Assembly (NCBI RefSeq): GCF_024505145.1
Contig: NZ_JANIAA010000014.1
Location: 62,001-126,000, forward strand
Origin: Streptomyces rugosispiralis
Lineage (GTDB): Bacteria > Actinomycetota > Actinomycetes > Streptomycetales > Streptomycetaceae
Direction: 5' to 3'
DNA length: 64,000 bases
Shown: in pieces, positions 48,339 through 57,185 of the stretch
Layout of the letters: each line of letters opens with the position of its first letter
Position numbering within the stretch: the stretch's first letter is position 1
Position numbers and translations under genes: made by a program
The notes under the pieces: model-generated
Seen by the model: only the letters and a program-made list of their open reading frames with translations
What the model was told of the DNA's origin: nothing
The model's database searches: none

Positions 48339-48512
48339 CAACGGACGACTCCCGGTCTGAGCCCCGGGGGGGATCGGCGGCCATGTCGGCCTCTTCCCCC
48401 TTCACTACGCACGGGGGGAGGCAGCCGCTCAACGCGTCACGAAGAATTTCCGACCAGGGGTCAGGGGGGGCAGGTGCCGGGGCGAGGTACTGAGGTACGG
48501 GCGCGGAACGGG

Positions 48513-49559
48513 TCAGGAGACCATCGCGTCCAGCAGCAGCGGCTGCACCTTGCCGTCGAGCATCGCGCCGAGCCCCTCGACCGCGCAGACGTCGGGGTGG
48601 TCGGCGATGTTCAGCGGCATCCCGGTGGCCTCGCGCAGCATCGTGTCGAACCCGGGCAGCACCGCGCTGCCGCCCGCCAGCATGATGCCGCGGTCGGCGA
48701 GGTCGGCCACCAGGTCCGGCGGACAGCGGCGCAGCACCGTGCCGATGGCGTCCAGCACCCCGGTGAGCGGGGTGCGGATGGCGGCCCGTACGCCCTCGAC
48801 ATCGATCCGTACGGTCCGGGCGAGCCCGGTGGCCACGTCCCGGCCGTGCACCTCGGTGCTCTGTGCGGCCGGGGCACCGTCCACGCCGCCCGCGCTGTCC
48901 TTGACGATCTGATGCAGCGGGTGGACGGCCTGGCTGGGCAGCATCAGCGCATGCTCGTTGCGCAGATGCTGGATGACGGCGTGGTCCACGCTCTCGCCGC
49001 CCACCGGCACCCGCTCGGCGGCCACGATCGAGCCCAGCGACAGGACCGCGACCTGGGTGGTGGCCGCGCCGCACACCACGATCATCGTCGCCTCGGGCCG
49101 TTCCACCGGCAGACCGCAGCCCACGGCGGCGGCGATCAGGGTGTCCACCAGCTCGACCCGCCTGGCGCCGATCCCGGTGAGCGTCTCCACGGCGGCCCGC
49201 TGGGCGAGCGGGTCGGCGTCGTGCTGGACGCAGACGGCGGCGCTCACCAGTGGGCGGCGCCGCCAGGCGCGGCGCAGCTTGTTGCCCAGCAGCAGCCGCA
49301 GCATCCGCTGGGCCATCTCGATGTCCACGACGGTGCCGTTGGAGACCGGCCGGACCACCCGGATGTGCGCGGGCGTCCGCCCGGTCATCCGCTGCGCCAG
49401 CGTGCCGACCGCGATCAGCCCGCCGGTGTGGGTGTTCACGGCGGCCACGGTCGGCTCGTCGACGATGAGCCCGGTGCGCCGGAGGTAGACGCGCGTCCTG
49501 GCCGCGCCGAGGTCGACGGCGATGGAGCAGCGGCGCAGTGCCTCGAGGCTGATGGTCAT
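48513..49559 (-). CDS. MreB/Mbl-like actin homologue
   Basis: A 348-residue actin-family protein: phosphate loop SIAVDLGAARTRVYLRRTG, RRVELVDTLIAAAVGCGLPVE, VVCGAATTQVAVLSLGSIVAAERVPVGGESVD, and adenosine motif GIMLAGGSAVLPGFDTM. This is the shorter Mbl-type paralogue known in Streptomyces in addition to MreB, implicated in spore-wall formation. No mreC/mreD genes are present. The ATG at 49559 begins MTISLEALRRC. It sits between the ECF block and the polymerase gene; both neighbours are on the same strand but well separated. Confidence 0.87.
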   Translation of the reverse strand: MTISLEALRRCSIAVDLGAARTRVYLRRTGLIVDEPTVAAVNTHTGGLIAVGTLAQRMTGRTPAHIRVVRPVSNGTVVDIEMAQRMLRLLLGNKLRRAWRRRPLVSAAVCVQHDADPLAQRAAVETLTGIGARRVELVDTLIAAAVGCGLPVERPEATMIVVCGAATTQVAVLSLGSIVAAERVPVGGESVDHAVIQHLRNEHALMLPSQAVHPLHQIVKDSAGGVDGAPAAQSTEVHGRDVATGLARTVRIDVEGVRAAIRTPLTGVLDAIGTVLRRCPPDLVADLADRGIMLAGGSAVLPGFDTMLREATGMPLNIADHPDVCAVEGLGAMLDGKVQPLLLDAMVS

Positions 49560-49690
49560 GGCAGGTCTCCCCTGTGGGCGGCGTGGCGGGCCGCCGCCCG
49601 GCGGCCCTCCGCTCTCATCGTGTGGGGACGATCAGGCCCGCTGCCCGTGGGGCTGCGCCGGTCGGGGGAGAAGCCGCACCCTGGGGCCGG

Positions 49691-51379
49691 CTACTTCGCG
49701 TCCGCGTAGCACTCCACCGCCGCCATGGTGAAGGCGAACCGCACCGGGGTCGGTCCGAAGGCGATCCGGCCGGCCGTCTCGCCCGCCTCGGCGATCGCCT
49801 CCCGCACCGCGTCGGCCTCCGCCTCGGGGCAGTGCACGATCACCTCGTCGTGCTGGAAGAAGACGATCTCCGCGCGCAGCCCCGCACCGGTCAGCGACCG
49901 CCGCAGCGCGGCGAGCATCAGCAGCGCCCAGTCGGCGGCGCTGCCCTGCACCACGAAGTTCCGGGTGAAGCGGCCCCGGGCGCGGGCGCTCGCGGTGCTG
50001 CCGTACGACGGCTCCTCCTGGTCCCGCGGCAGCCCCGCCTCGTCGGCCGTCTCCTCGGCGGCGCCGCCCGCGGGCGGGCAGGTGCGGCCCAGCCAGGTGC
50101 GCACCAGCCGGCCCTCCTCGCCCGCGCGGGCCGCCTCGTCCACGTACGCCACCGCCGCCGGGAAGCGGCGCCGCAGGGCCGCGAGGTGCTTCAGCCCGTC
50201 GCCGGAGGTCTGGCCGTACACCGCGCCCAGCAGCGCCAGCTTGGCCAGGTCGCGGCGGCCGGAGAAGGCGCGGTCGGACAGTGTCGCGTACAGATCCCGG
50301 TCGCTGCCCGCGACCTCCATCAGCCCGGGGTCGCGGGAGATCGCGGCGAGCACCCGGGGCTCCATCTGGTCGGCGTCGGCCACCACCAGCCGCCAGCCCG
50401 GATCGGCCACCACCGCGCGCCGCACCACCTTGGGGATCTGCAGCGCCCCGCCGCCGTTGGTGGTCCAGCGGCCGGAGACGGTGCCGCCGGGCAGGTATTC
50501 GGGGCGGAAGCGGCCCTCGCGCACCCAGGACTGGAGCCAGGCCCAGCCGTGGGCGGTGTGCAGCCGGTAGAGCTTCTTGTAGCGCAGCAGCGGCTCCACG
50601 GCGGGGTGGTCGATCCGCTCCAGCTCCCAGGCGCGGGTCGAGCCGAGCGCGATGCCCGAGCGGGCGAACGCCTTGACGACCTCGGCGGGCAGATCGGGCC
50701 GCACCCGGGTGCCGAAGGCGCGCGAGACCTCGTCGGCCAGCTCGGCCAGGCGCTGCGGCTCCAGACCGCCCGGATAGCGCTCGCCGAGCAGCTCGTCCAG
50801 CAGCTCCCGGTGGCGGTCGGCGCGCCAGGGCACCCCGGCGCGCCGCATCTCGGCGGCGATCAGCATCCCGGCCGACTCGGCGGTGGTCAGCAGCCGCATC
50901 CGGTCCGGGTGCTCGGCCGCGTCCGTACGGACCAGCTGGCCCGCGTACACCTCGAGCAGCGCGTCCAGCGGGTCGGTGCCCGGCGGCAGCGGCGGCGGAC
51001 CGGGCTCGAACAGGGACGGCTGGCCCCCGGCCGCCCGGGGCGGCGGGTCCTCGGGGACGGGCAGCCCGCGCAGCCGCGCCCAGGCGGCGGCGAGCGAACG
51101 CGGTGCGCCCGAGCGCCCCTCATGGCCGAGGAGCAGCGCCTCGGCCGCCTCGATGTCATAGGCCCGGTCGACCCGGACCCCGGCGGCCAGCAGCCGGGGA
51201 TAGACCTCGGCGGTGGACCGCCACACCCACCGGTCGGCCTCGGGGCGGGACCGCACGGCCTCGGCGATCCCGCCCTGCTCCGCCGTGACCTCGACGACCG
51301 GTCCGGCGGCCTTTCCCCCGGGGTCGAGCGGGCAGAGACGAACACCCCCGTGATCCGTCTCCGCCGCCGCCCATCTCAT
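49691..51379 (-). CDS. Family A DNA polymerase-like protein (bifunctional 3'-5' exonuclease/DNA polymerase type)
   Basis: A 562-residue polymerase homologous to the C-terminal two thirds of PolA. Motif A is ADADQMEPRVLAAIS, motif B region DLAKLALLGAVYGQTSGDG, motif C FFQHDEVIVHC; VSGRWTTNGGGALQIPKVVRRA is also typical. The N-terminal exonuclease-like domain (from about 30 to 190) lacks recognisable catalytic acidic motifs, and no 5'-3' exonuclease domain is present. Streptomyces carry this second PolA-like gene besides true polA. I start at ATG 51379 (MRWAAAETDHGG); an upstream ATG at 51463 adds 28 residues of doubtful coding quality. Confidence 0.88.
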   Translation of the reverse strand: MRWAAAETDHGGVRLCPLDPGGKAAGPVVEVTAEQGGIAEAVRSRPEADRWVWRSTAEVYPRLLAAGVRVDRAYDIEAAEALLLGHEGRSGAPRSLAAAWARLRGLPVPEDPPPRAAGGQPSLFEPGPPPLPPGTDPLDALLEVYAGQLVRTDAAEHPDRMRLLTTAESAGMLIAAEMRRAGVPWRADRHRELLDELLGERYPGGLEPQRLAELADEVSRAFGTRVRPDLPAEVVKAFARSGIALGSTRAWELERIDHPAVEPLLRYKKLYRLHTAHGWAWLQSWVREGRFRPEYLPGGTVSGRWTTNGGGALQIPKVVRRAVVADPGWRLVVADADQMEPRVLAAISRDPGLMEVAGSDRDLYATLSDRAFSGRRDLAKLALLGAVYGQTSGDGLKHLAALRRRFPAAVAYVDEAARAGEEGRLVRTWLGRTCPPAGGAAEETADEAGLPRDQEEPSYGSTASARARGRFTRNFVVQGSAADWALLMLAALRRSLTGAGLRAEIVFFQHDEVIVHCPEAEADAVREAIAEAGETAGRIAFGPTPVRFAFTMAAVECYADAK

Positions 51380-51529
51380 GCCAGGGATTCTGGCAGGGGG
51401 GTCTGACAACGCTCCGATGTCCGAGGCCCGCTCAACCCGGAGGGGGACCCGGACGTCATTCATGACGACTGCTCTTCTTCACTCCGGGCAGAAGATCCCG
51501 GGTGTCGGGTGATCATGCCGATACGGATG

Positions 51530-51570
51530 GTGCACGTGCATCTGCTTGTGCATCTACCTGCGCATACGCA
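51530..51570 (+). promoter_or_regulatory. Shared TGCA-rich box upstream of the DUF397 gene
   Basis: GTGCACGTGCAT(C/T)TGC with TGCATCT and TGCGCAT at fixed distances. The same arrangement recurs on the minus strand at 53835-53795, upstream of the ATPase gene; about 30 of 37 positions match with one 1-base indel. Candidate operator of the XRE-type regulator gene in this cluster. Confidence 0.6.
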
Positions 51571-51660
51571 GATGCATTTGCCCATGCATTCGCAAAGGAA
51601 CGCAGCTATGATCCCGGACAGTTGACAGCTGCACGCATGCACGAACAGTGGAGAAGCCCT

Positions 51661-51918
51661 GTGCGCGACCACCCCTACAACGGCATGGCGGCCGCGGATC
51701 TCCGGGGAGTCGTCTGGCAGAAGAGCAGACACAGCAACTCCCAGGGGTCGTGTGTCGAGTTCGCCAAGCTGCCCGGTGGGGACGTGGCCGTCCGCAACTC
51801 CCGGTTCCCCGACGGACCGGCGCTGATCTACACCCCGGCCGAGGTCGAGGCGATGCTGCTCGGGGCCAAGGACGGCGAGTTCGACCATCTGGCGCACGAT
51901 CCGGCAGGTCTGGGCTGA
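51661..51918 (+). CDS. DUF397 domain protein
   Basis: An 85-residue protein. The DUF397 pattern is clear: VVWQKSRHSNSQGSCVEFAKLPGGDVAVRNSRFPDGPALIYT. DUF397 genes sit next to XRE-type regulators in dozens of copies per Streptomyces genome (for example in whiJ- and abaA-type clusters) and probably act as small antagonists or partners of these regulators. I start at GTG 51661, which has GGAGAAG six bases upstream; an ATG at 51637 would lengthen it by eight residues. It is the first gene of a cluster with an M50 protease, an ATPase and an XRE regulator. Confidence 0.88.
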   Translation: MRDHPYNGMAAADLRGVVWQKSRHSNSQGSCVEFAKLPGGDVAVRNSRFPDGPALIYTPAEVEAMLLGAKDGEFDHLAHDPAGLG

Positions 51919-51980
51919 TCGCCGCGGACGCGCGACACTGGTAGTGGCGATCGGGGGGACCCGACCCATGTGAGACGGCG

Positions 51981-53132
51981 ATGAACGGCTCGGTCCGCGT
52001 CGGACGTGTACTCGGGGTACCACTGCGGATGCACTGGAGCGTCCCGGTGCTGATCGTGCTGCTCGCCTACGGGCTCGGCCACGAGACGCTGCCCGCGTGG
52101 ACCCCCGGCCGGACCAGTGCCGTCTACGCCGCCGCCAGCGTCGTCGGCGCCGTGCTGCTGATGGGCAGCCTGCTGCTGCACGAGGCCGCGCACGCGGTCG
52201 CCGCGCGCAGAAGGGGCGTCTCGGTGGAGGACGTGACGCTCTGGGCGCTTGGCGGCATGACCAAGATGGGACGGCCCCGCACCGCCGGGGTCGCGTTCTG
52301 GGTGGCCGTCATCGGGCCGCTCACCAGCCTGGTCATCGGCGGTGTCGCGATCGGCGCGGGGATCGGGGTGCACACGCTCACCGGATGGGGTGTGCCCACG
52401 GCCGTGCTGATCTGGCTGGGCTGGGCCAATCTGCTGCTGGGTGTCTTCAATCTGCTGCCCGCCGCGCCGCTGGACGGCGGGCGGGTGGTGCAGGCGGTGA
52501 TCTGGTGGCGCACCGGGGACCGGGAGCGCGCCGAGCGGGCGGCGGGGCGCAGCGGTCAGATCCTCGGCGTGCTGCTCATCGCCGCCGGCTGGGTCTCCTT
52601 CCTGCGCGGGAACAACGGCGGGCTGTGGCTCTCGCTCATCGGCCTCTTCATGGTGATCATCGCCAACGCGGAGCGGCAGCGGGCCGGGGTCAACACGGCG
52701 CTGCGCGGGGTGCGGGTGGCGGACGCGATGACGGCGCCGGTGGCCGCCGGGGCCGACTGGCTGACCGTGGGGCGGTTCATCGACGAGGTGGCGGCCCACG
52801 CCCGGCATTCGGTGGTGCCACTGCTGGACTTCGAGGGACGGCCCAGCGGGATCGTCCAGCTGCGTGCGCTCGCGTCGGTGCCGTTGGAGGCCCGAGCGGA
52901 GCGGCGGGTGCGCGAGGTGGCGATACCGCTGGCGCGGTGCACCGTGGCCGAGCCCCATGAGCTGCTGAGCGAGGTGCTGGAGCGGGCCCGTCCGGGCGGC
53001 GGCGCGCTGCCGGTGCTGGTGGTGGACCACGGGCGGCTGGAGGGGATCGTCACGATGCACGATGTGAACCGGCTCTTCCAGCTGCACGGCCTGGGCATCA
53101 CCACGGCCCCGCCGGAGTCCACCCGCCCGTGA
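51981..53132 (+). CDS. Site-2-type (M50) membrane metalloprotease with CBS domain
   Basis: A 383-residue protein with about six membrane helices. The zinc-binding motif is LLLHEAAHAVAARR and the second is NLLPAAPLDGGRVVQ, together with the VTLWALGGMTKM segment typical of the SpoIVFB/RIP subgroup. The C-terminal third holds two CBS-like repeats (ADAMTAPVAAGADWLTV... and GALPVLVVDHGRLEGIVTMHD), probably binding adenyl ligands. Such proteases cut membrane-embedded substrates, often anti-sigma factors. Its position in a DUF397/XRE cluster, and 4 kb from RskA-like anti-sigma genes, makes those possible substrates, but that is inference. Confidence 0.9.
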   Translation: MNGSVRVGRVLGVPLRMHWSVPVLIVLLAYGLGHETLPAWTPGRTSAVYAAASVVGAVLLMGSLLLHEAAHAVAARRRGVSVEDVTLWALGGMTKMGRPRTAGVAFWVAVIGPLTSLVIGGVAIGAGIGVHTLTGWGVPTAVLIWLGWANLLLGVFNLLPAAPLDGGRVVQAVIWWRTGDRERAERAAGRSGQILGVLLIAAGWVSFLRGNNGGLWLSLIGLFMVIIANAERQRAGVNTALRGVRVADAMTAPVAAGADWLTVGRFIDEVAAHARHSVVPLLDFEGRPSGIVQLRALASVPLEARAERRVREVAIPLARCTVAEPHELLSEVLERARPGGGALPVLVVDHGRLEGIVTMHDVNRLFQLHGLGITTAPPESTRP

Positions 53133-53139
53133 CGGGCCA

Positions 53140-53225
53140 TGGCGTTCGTGGGGGGCGTGGCGTTCGTGTGTGGGGTGGTGGCGTTCGAGACGGGCGGGGC
53201 GTCCGGGACGGGCGGGGGCGTACCG
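53140..53225. repeat. Short G-rich repeats between convergent genes
   Basis: GGCGTTCGTG/A occurs at about 53140, 53160 and 53179, followed by GGGACGGGCGGGG-type repeats, right after the M50 stop. Confidence 0.7.
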
Positions 53226-53714
53226 CTACGCGTCGGGGAGCCGGAAGGCGGCCCAGACGATCTTGCCGCGCGGGGTGCCCGCCAGCGGCTGCCAGCCCCA
53301 GCCGTCCGTGAAGCACTCCACCAGATGGAGCCCGCGCCCGGACTCCTCGCCGCAGCCCGCCTCGCCGGCCACCGGCCCCACCTCGCTGGGGTCGCGTACG
53401 GCGCAGATCAGCCGTGAGGGGCCGCGCATCAGATGGAGCCGCACCGGCCGCTCCGGCTCACCGGTCGCCGCGGCCCCGGACAGGGCGTGCCGGAGGGCGT
53501 TGGTGACCAGTTCGGAGACGACGAGCGCCACTTCGTCGAGGAGTTCGGGGATGTTCCACTGCCGCAGCGTGGAGCCGGTGAACTGCCGGGCCCCCTTGAC
53601 CGCCTCATAGCGGGCGGGCAGGGCGCAGGAGACGGATCCGGAGACGGCTGAGGGATCGATGGCGGCAAGCCCTTGCCACAAGGGTTCCAGCAGGGTCGAA
53701 CCTTCGCTCCCCAT
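53226..53714 (-). CDS. ATP-binding regulatory protein (SpoIIAB/RsbW-like, HATPase_c_2)
   Basis: A 162-residue GHKL-fold protein. The N box is DEVALVVSELVTNALRHAL; the later motif GRGLHLVECFTDGWGWQP and LICAVRDPSEVGP mark the regulatory ATPase subgroup that accompanies XRE/DUF397 clusters in Streptomyces. It is likely an anti-sigma or serine kinase-like partner. Start ATG at 53714. Its promoter region on the minus strand carries the same TGCA-rich box as the DUF397 gene, at about the same distance from the start codon (121 against 131 bp). Confidence 0.88.
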   Translation of the reverse strand: MGSEGSTLLEPLWQGLAAIDPSAVSGSVSCALPARYEAVKGARQFTGSTLRQWNIPELLDEVALVVSELVTNALRHALSGAAATGEPERPVRLHLMRGPSRLICAVRDPSEVGPVAGEAGCGEESGRGLHLVECFTDGWGWQPLAGTPRGKIVWAAFRLPDA

Positions 53715-53794
53715 GCGAGCACTCCTGCATCCGTGGCCGTGACGAACTCTGGCCAGATTTCGTACCAGCTAGCACGTGCGCACACCCTATGGTT

Positions 53795-53835
53795 CCGAAT
53801 GCGCACGTCAGATGCAAGGGCAAATGCACGTGCAC
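53795..53835 (-). promoter_or_regulatory. Second copy of the shared TGCA-rich box, upstream of the ATPase gene
   Basis: Read on the minus strand from 53835, GTGCACGTGCATTTGC followed by TGCATCT and TGCGCAT aligns to the box at 51530 with the same spacing except one base. The flank contains further GTGCGCAC-type palindromes (53776-53785). Confidence 0.6.
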
Positions 53836-54019
53836 GCGGGCTGGTTGGTCCGATCCGCTCGCTTTTGCTGGGATTTCTGACTCCGTACACTGACGGGCAT
53901 CATCGGGTTGAGTAACGACGCGCCTACGGCGTGAAGCCTGAACAGTGGCAGACTTCGCCCCCAGGGGCTGCGGGGGCGCCGTTCGCAAGGATGCTTTCCG
54001 TACAGGGAGGATCGCGGAA

Positions 54020-54883
54020 ATGGCCGCAGGCGAGTCGAGTGGATCGGTGGTGCGCCGCATCCTCCTGGGCTCTCAACTCAGGAGGTTGCGCGAGGGCCGC
54101 GGCATCACCCGCGAGGCGGCGGGCTATTCGATCCGGGCTTCCGAATCCAAGATCAGCCGGATGGAGTTGGGCCGGGTGAGCTTCAAGGCGCGGGACATCG
54201 AGGATCTGCTGACGCTGTACGGAGTCACCGACGAGGCGGAGCGCGGGGCACTGCTCGGGCTCGCCCGCGAGGCCAATGTCGCCGGATGGTGGCACAGCTA
54301 CGGAGATGTGCTCCCCGGCTGGTTCCAGACCTATGTCGGCCTGGAGGGCGCCGCCTCCGATATCGCCTGTTACGAGGTCCAGTTCATCCACGGTCTGCTG
54401 CAGACCGAGGGCTACGCCCATGCCGTGGTCACCCGCGGCCAGCCGCGGGCGTGCTCCGACGAGGTGGACCGGCGGGTGGCGCTGCGGCTCGAGCGGCAGA
54501 AGCTGCTGGTCTCGGAGCGTGCCCCGGCGTTCCACGTGGTCCTGGACGAGGCCGCGCTGCACCGCCCGTACGGCGGGCGCGGCGTGATGTCCGCCCAGCT
54601 GCGCCATCTGATCACGGTCTCCGAGCATCGGCACGTCACGCTCCAGGTGATGCCGTTCTCCTTCGGCGGCCACGCGGGCGAGAGCGGGGCGTTCACCCGG
54701 CTGCGCTTCCCGGAGTCCGACCTCCCCGACATCGTCTATCTGGAGCAGCTGACCAGCGCGCTCTATCTGGACAAGCGCGATGAAGTCTCGCTGTACGAGC
54801 GGGTGTTGGAGCGGCTCAGCGCGGACAGCCTCTCTCCCGAGGAGAGCCGGGATTTGCTCCGGGGGCTCCTACGCGAAGCGTGA
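54020..54883 (+). CDS. XRE-family transcriptional regulator with DUF5753 domain
   Basis: A 287-residue regulator. The N-terminal helix-turn-helix reads LGSQLRRLREGRGITREAAGYSIRASESKISRMELGRV, and the rest is a DUF5753 ligand-binding-like domain (YEVQFIHGLLQTEGYAHAV, FHVVLDEAALHRPYG, QVMPFSFGGHAG). This is the WhiJ-like class that pairs with DUF397 proteins. I start at ATG 54020 (MAAGESSG) with GGGAGG upstream; the frame extends to 53945 with no conservation. It is divergent from the ATPase gene across 305 bp that contain the shared box, so it probably controls both flanking promoters. Confidence 0.9.
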   Translation: MAAGESSGSVVRRILLGSQLRRLREGRGITREAAGYSIRASESKISRMELGRVSFKARDIEDLLTLYGVTDEAERGALLGLAREANVAGWWHSYGDVLPGWFQTYVGLEGAASDIACYEVQFIHGLLQTEGYAHAVVTRGQPRACSDEVDRRVALRLERQKLLVSERAPAFHVVLDEAALHRPYGGRGVMSAQLRHLITVSEHRHVTLQVMPFSFGGHAGESGAFTRLRFPESDLPDIVYLEQLTSALYLDKRDEVSLYERVLERLSADSLSPEESRDLLRGLLREA

Positions 54884-54973
54884 CCCGTCAGTAGGATGAC
54901 GTCCTGTCAGGAATACCCCCCACATGTGCGCGGCTGTCGGGGACCGGCACCGCGTCCTGCAGATAGGGATGGC

Positions 54974-56431
54974 ATGTCCTACTTCTCCGAGTTGGCCCTT
55001 CAGTTCATCGACGGCGAGTGGCGCGGCGGAAGCGGTTCCTGGGACATCGTCGACTTCAACCCCTACAACGGGGAGAAGCTGGCCTCCATCACGGTGGCGA
55101 CCGTCGAGGAGGTGGACCTGGCCTACCGGGTGGCCGAGCGGGCGCAGCCGGAGTGGGGCGCCACCAACCCCTACGCCCGGCGGGCGGTGTTCGAGCGGGC
55201 GCTGCGGATCATCGAGGACCGGGACAAGGAACTCACCGAGACGATCATCGCGGAGTGCGGCGGCACCCATGTGAAGGCGGGCTTCGAGCTGCACCTCGCC
55301 AAGGAGTTCCTGCGCGAGGCGATCCAGCTGGCGCTGCGGCCCGAGGGCCGCATCCTGCCGTCGCCGGTGGACGGCAAGGAGAATCGTCTCTACCGGTTGC
55401 CGGTGGGCGTGGTCGGCGTCATCAGCCCGTTCAACTTCCCCTTCCTGCTGTCGCTGAAGTCGGTCGCCCCCGCGCTGGCCCTCGGCAACGCCGTCGTCCT
55501 CAAGCCGCACCAGAACACCCCGGTGTGCGGCGGCGGTCTGGTCGCCAAGATCTTCGAGGAGGCGGGGCTGCCCGCCGGGCTGCTCAATGTCGTGATCACC
55601 GACATCGCGGAGATCGGCGACGCCCTGATCGAGCACCCCATACCGAAGGTGATCTCCTTCACCGGCTCGGACAAGGTCGGCCGGCACGTCGCCACCGTGG
55701 CCGCCTCCCACTTCAAGCGCACGGTCCTGGAACTGGGCGGCAACAGCGCGCTGGTCGTGCTGGCCGACGCCGACCTGGACTACGCGGTGGACGCGGCCGT
55801 CTTCAGCCGCTTCGTCCACCAGGGGCAGGTCTGCATGGCGGCCAACCGGGTGCTGGTGGACCGGGCGGTCGAGCGGGAGTTCACCGAGAAGTTCGTGGCC
55901 AAGGTCGAGACGCTGAAGGTGGGCGATCCGGCCGACCCCACCACCCATATCGGCCCGCTGATCAACGAGGGCCAGGCCGAGGCGATCACCCAGCTCGTCG
56001 ACCAGACGCTCGCCGAGGGCGCCACCGCGCTGGTGCGCGGGCGGACCGAGGGCACCCTGATGGGGCCGACCGTGCTCAGCGGGGTTCCGGAGGGCTCGGC
56101 GATCCTCGGCCAGGAGATCTTCGGCCCGGTGGTGACGCTGATCCCGTTCGACGGCGACGACGACGCCGTACGGATCGCCAATGACACCGACTACGGGCTC
56201 AGCGGGGCCGTGCACACCGCCGATATCGAGCGCGGGGTGCGGTTCGCCCGGCGGATCCACACCGGCATGATCCATGTGAACGACAGCACGGTCCACGACG
56301 AGCCGATCGTGCCGTTCGGCGGCGAGAAGCACTCGGGTCTCGGCCGGCTCAACGGGGAGTCGATGATCGAGGACTTCACCACCACCAAGTGGATCTCCAT
56401 CCAGCACGGCCGGAGCCAGTTCCCGTTCTGA
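54974..56431 (+). CDS. NAD(P)-dependent aldehyde dehydrogenase (aryl-aldehyde type)
   Basis: A 485-residue aldehyde dehydrogenase. Catalytic Cys is in HQGQVCMAANRVLVD, the general base Glu in TVLELGGNSALVVL, and cofactor-loop motif SFTGSDKVGRHVA is present; the segment VISPFNFPFLLSLKSVAPAL is also conserved. The overall sequence looks closest to benzaldehyde/vanillin dehydrogenases, so it probably oxidises aromatic or aliphatic aldehydes to acids. ATG at 54974 (MSYFSELALQF) has only a weak AGGGATGG upstream. It stands alone. Confidence 0.9.
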   Translation: MSYFSELALQFIDGEWRGGSGSWDIVDFNPYNGEKLASITVATVEEVDLAYRVAERAQPEWGATNPYARRAVFERALRIIEDRDKELTETIIAECGGTHVKAGFELHLAKEFLREAIQLALRPEGRILPSPVDGKENRLYRLPVGVVGVISPFNFPFLLSLKSVAPALALGNAVVLKPHQNTPVCGGGLVAKIFEEAGLPAGLLNVVITDIAEIGDALIEHPIPKVISFTGSDKVGRHVATVAASHFKRTVLELGGNSALVVLADADLDYAVDAAVFSRFVHQGQVCMAANRVLVDRAVEREFTEKFVAKVETLKVGDPADPTTHIGPLINEGQAEAITQLVDQTLAEGATALVRGRTEGTLMGPTVLSGVPEGSAILGQEIFGPVVTLIPFDGDDDAVRIANDTDYGLSGAVHTADIERGVRFARRIHTGMIHVNDSTVHDEPIVPFGGEKHSGLGRLNGESMIEDFTTTKWISIQHGRSQFPF

Positions 56432-56548
56432 GTAGGTGAGGACGAGGTCGGCTCGGCTCGCGGACAGAAGCTGACCGCAAGCCTTCCTAGCGTGGGGTTC
56501 ATCGAAGGGCGCCGGACCCGGGCGCCCTCCAGATGAGAGGCGGCAGCC

Positions 56549-57115
56549 ATGCCCGTGATCGTGAACCCCGAGGCCTGTCAGGACGAGCGCGGCGCGCTGC
56601 TGGCGTACCTGGACGCACAGCGCGGCGCCATCCGGCGCTCGGTGTACGGCCTGACCGAGGAGCAGGCCCGCACCGTCCCCAGCGCGAGCGTGCTCTCGCT
56701 GGCCGGGGTGCTCAAGCACGTGGTCACCGGCGAGCGCGGCTGGCTGCGCGTCCTCCAGGGCAAGGTGGGGGACCCCAAGGACCAGATGGCCGAGTGGGAG
56801 CACACCTTCGAGCCCACCGAGGACGAGACGGTGGAGGCGCTGCTCGCCCTGTACGACGAGGTGGCGCGCGAGACCGAGGAGGCCGTACGGGCCCTGTCGT
56901 CGCTGGACGAGACGTTCGAGGCGCTCCGGCTCCCCTGGGACGAGGGCGGCACCCGCACCTGGCGCTGGGCGGTGCTGCACCTGGTCGAGGAGGTGGCCCG
57001 GCACGCGGGTCACGCCGACATCATCCGCGAGACGATCGACGGCAAGGGCGCCTTCGACCTCGTCTTCGAGACGGGGGCGATGCCGGAGCCCGACTGGTCG
57101 GTCCTGGAGCGGTGA
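56549..57115 (+). CDS. DinB/DUF664 family protein
   Basis: A 188-residue helical protein with the DinB four-helix pattern: LLAYLDAQRGAIRRSVYGLTEEQA, LKHVVTGERGWLRVL and HLVEEVARHAGHADIIRETI, carrying the putative metal-binding His residues of the family. Members include thiol- or metal-dependent enzymes such as mycothiol S-transferases; the present protein's reaction is unknown. ATG at 56549 with AGAGGCGG upstream. Followed 70 bp later by a PadR gene on the same strand. Confidence 0.85.
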   Translation: MPVIVNPEACQDERGALLAYLDAQRGAIRRSVYGLTEEQARTVPSASVLSLAGVLKHVVTGERGWLRVLQGKVGDPKDQMAEWEHTFEPTEDETVEALLALYDEVARETEEAVRALSSLDETFEALRLPWDEGGTRTWRWAVLHLVEEVARHAGHADIIRETIDGKGAFDLVFETGAMPEPDWSVLER

Positions 57116-57185
57116 TCCGTCCGGTCCGCCGACCCCCTAGCCTGGTCGTCGCGGGGGTCGGGACCAGGATGGAGACGAGCGGGCG

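Noticed and set aside
48339..48512. Small gene upstream of the SigK/L-like gene
   Set aside because: G-rich sequence with stops in all frames and no start signal; probably promoter DNA.
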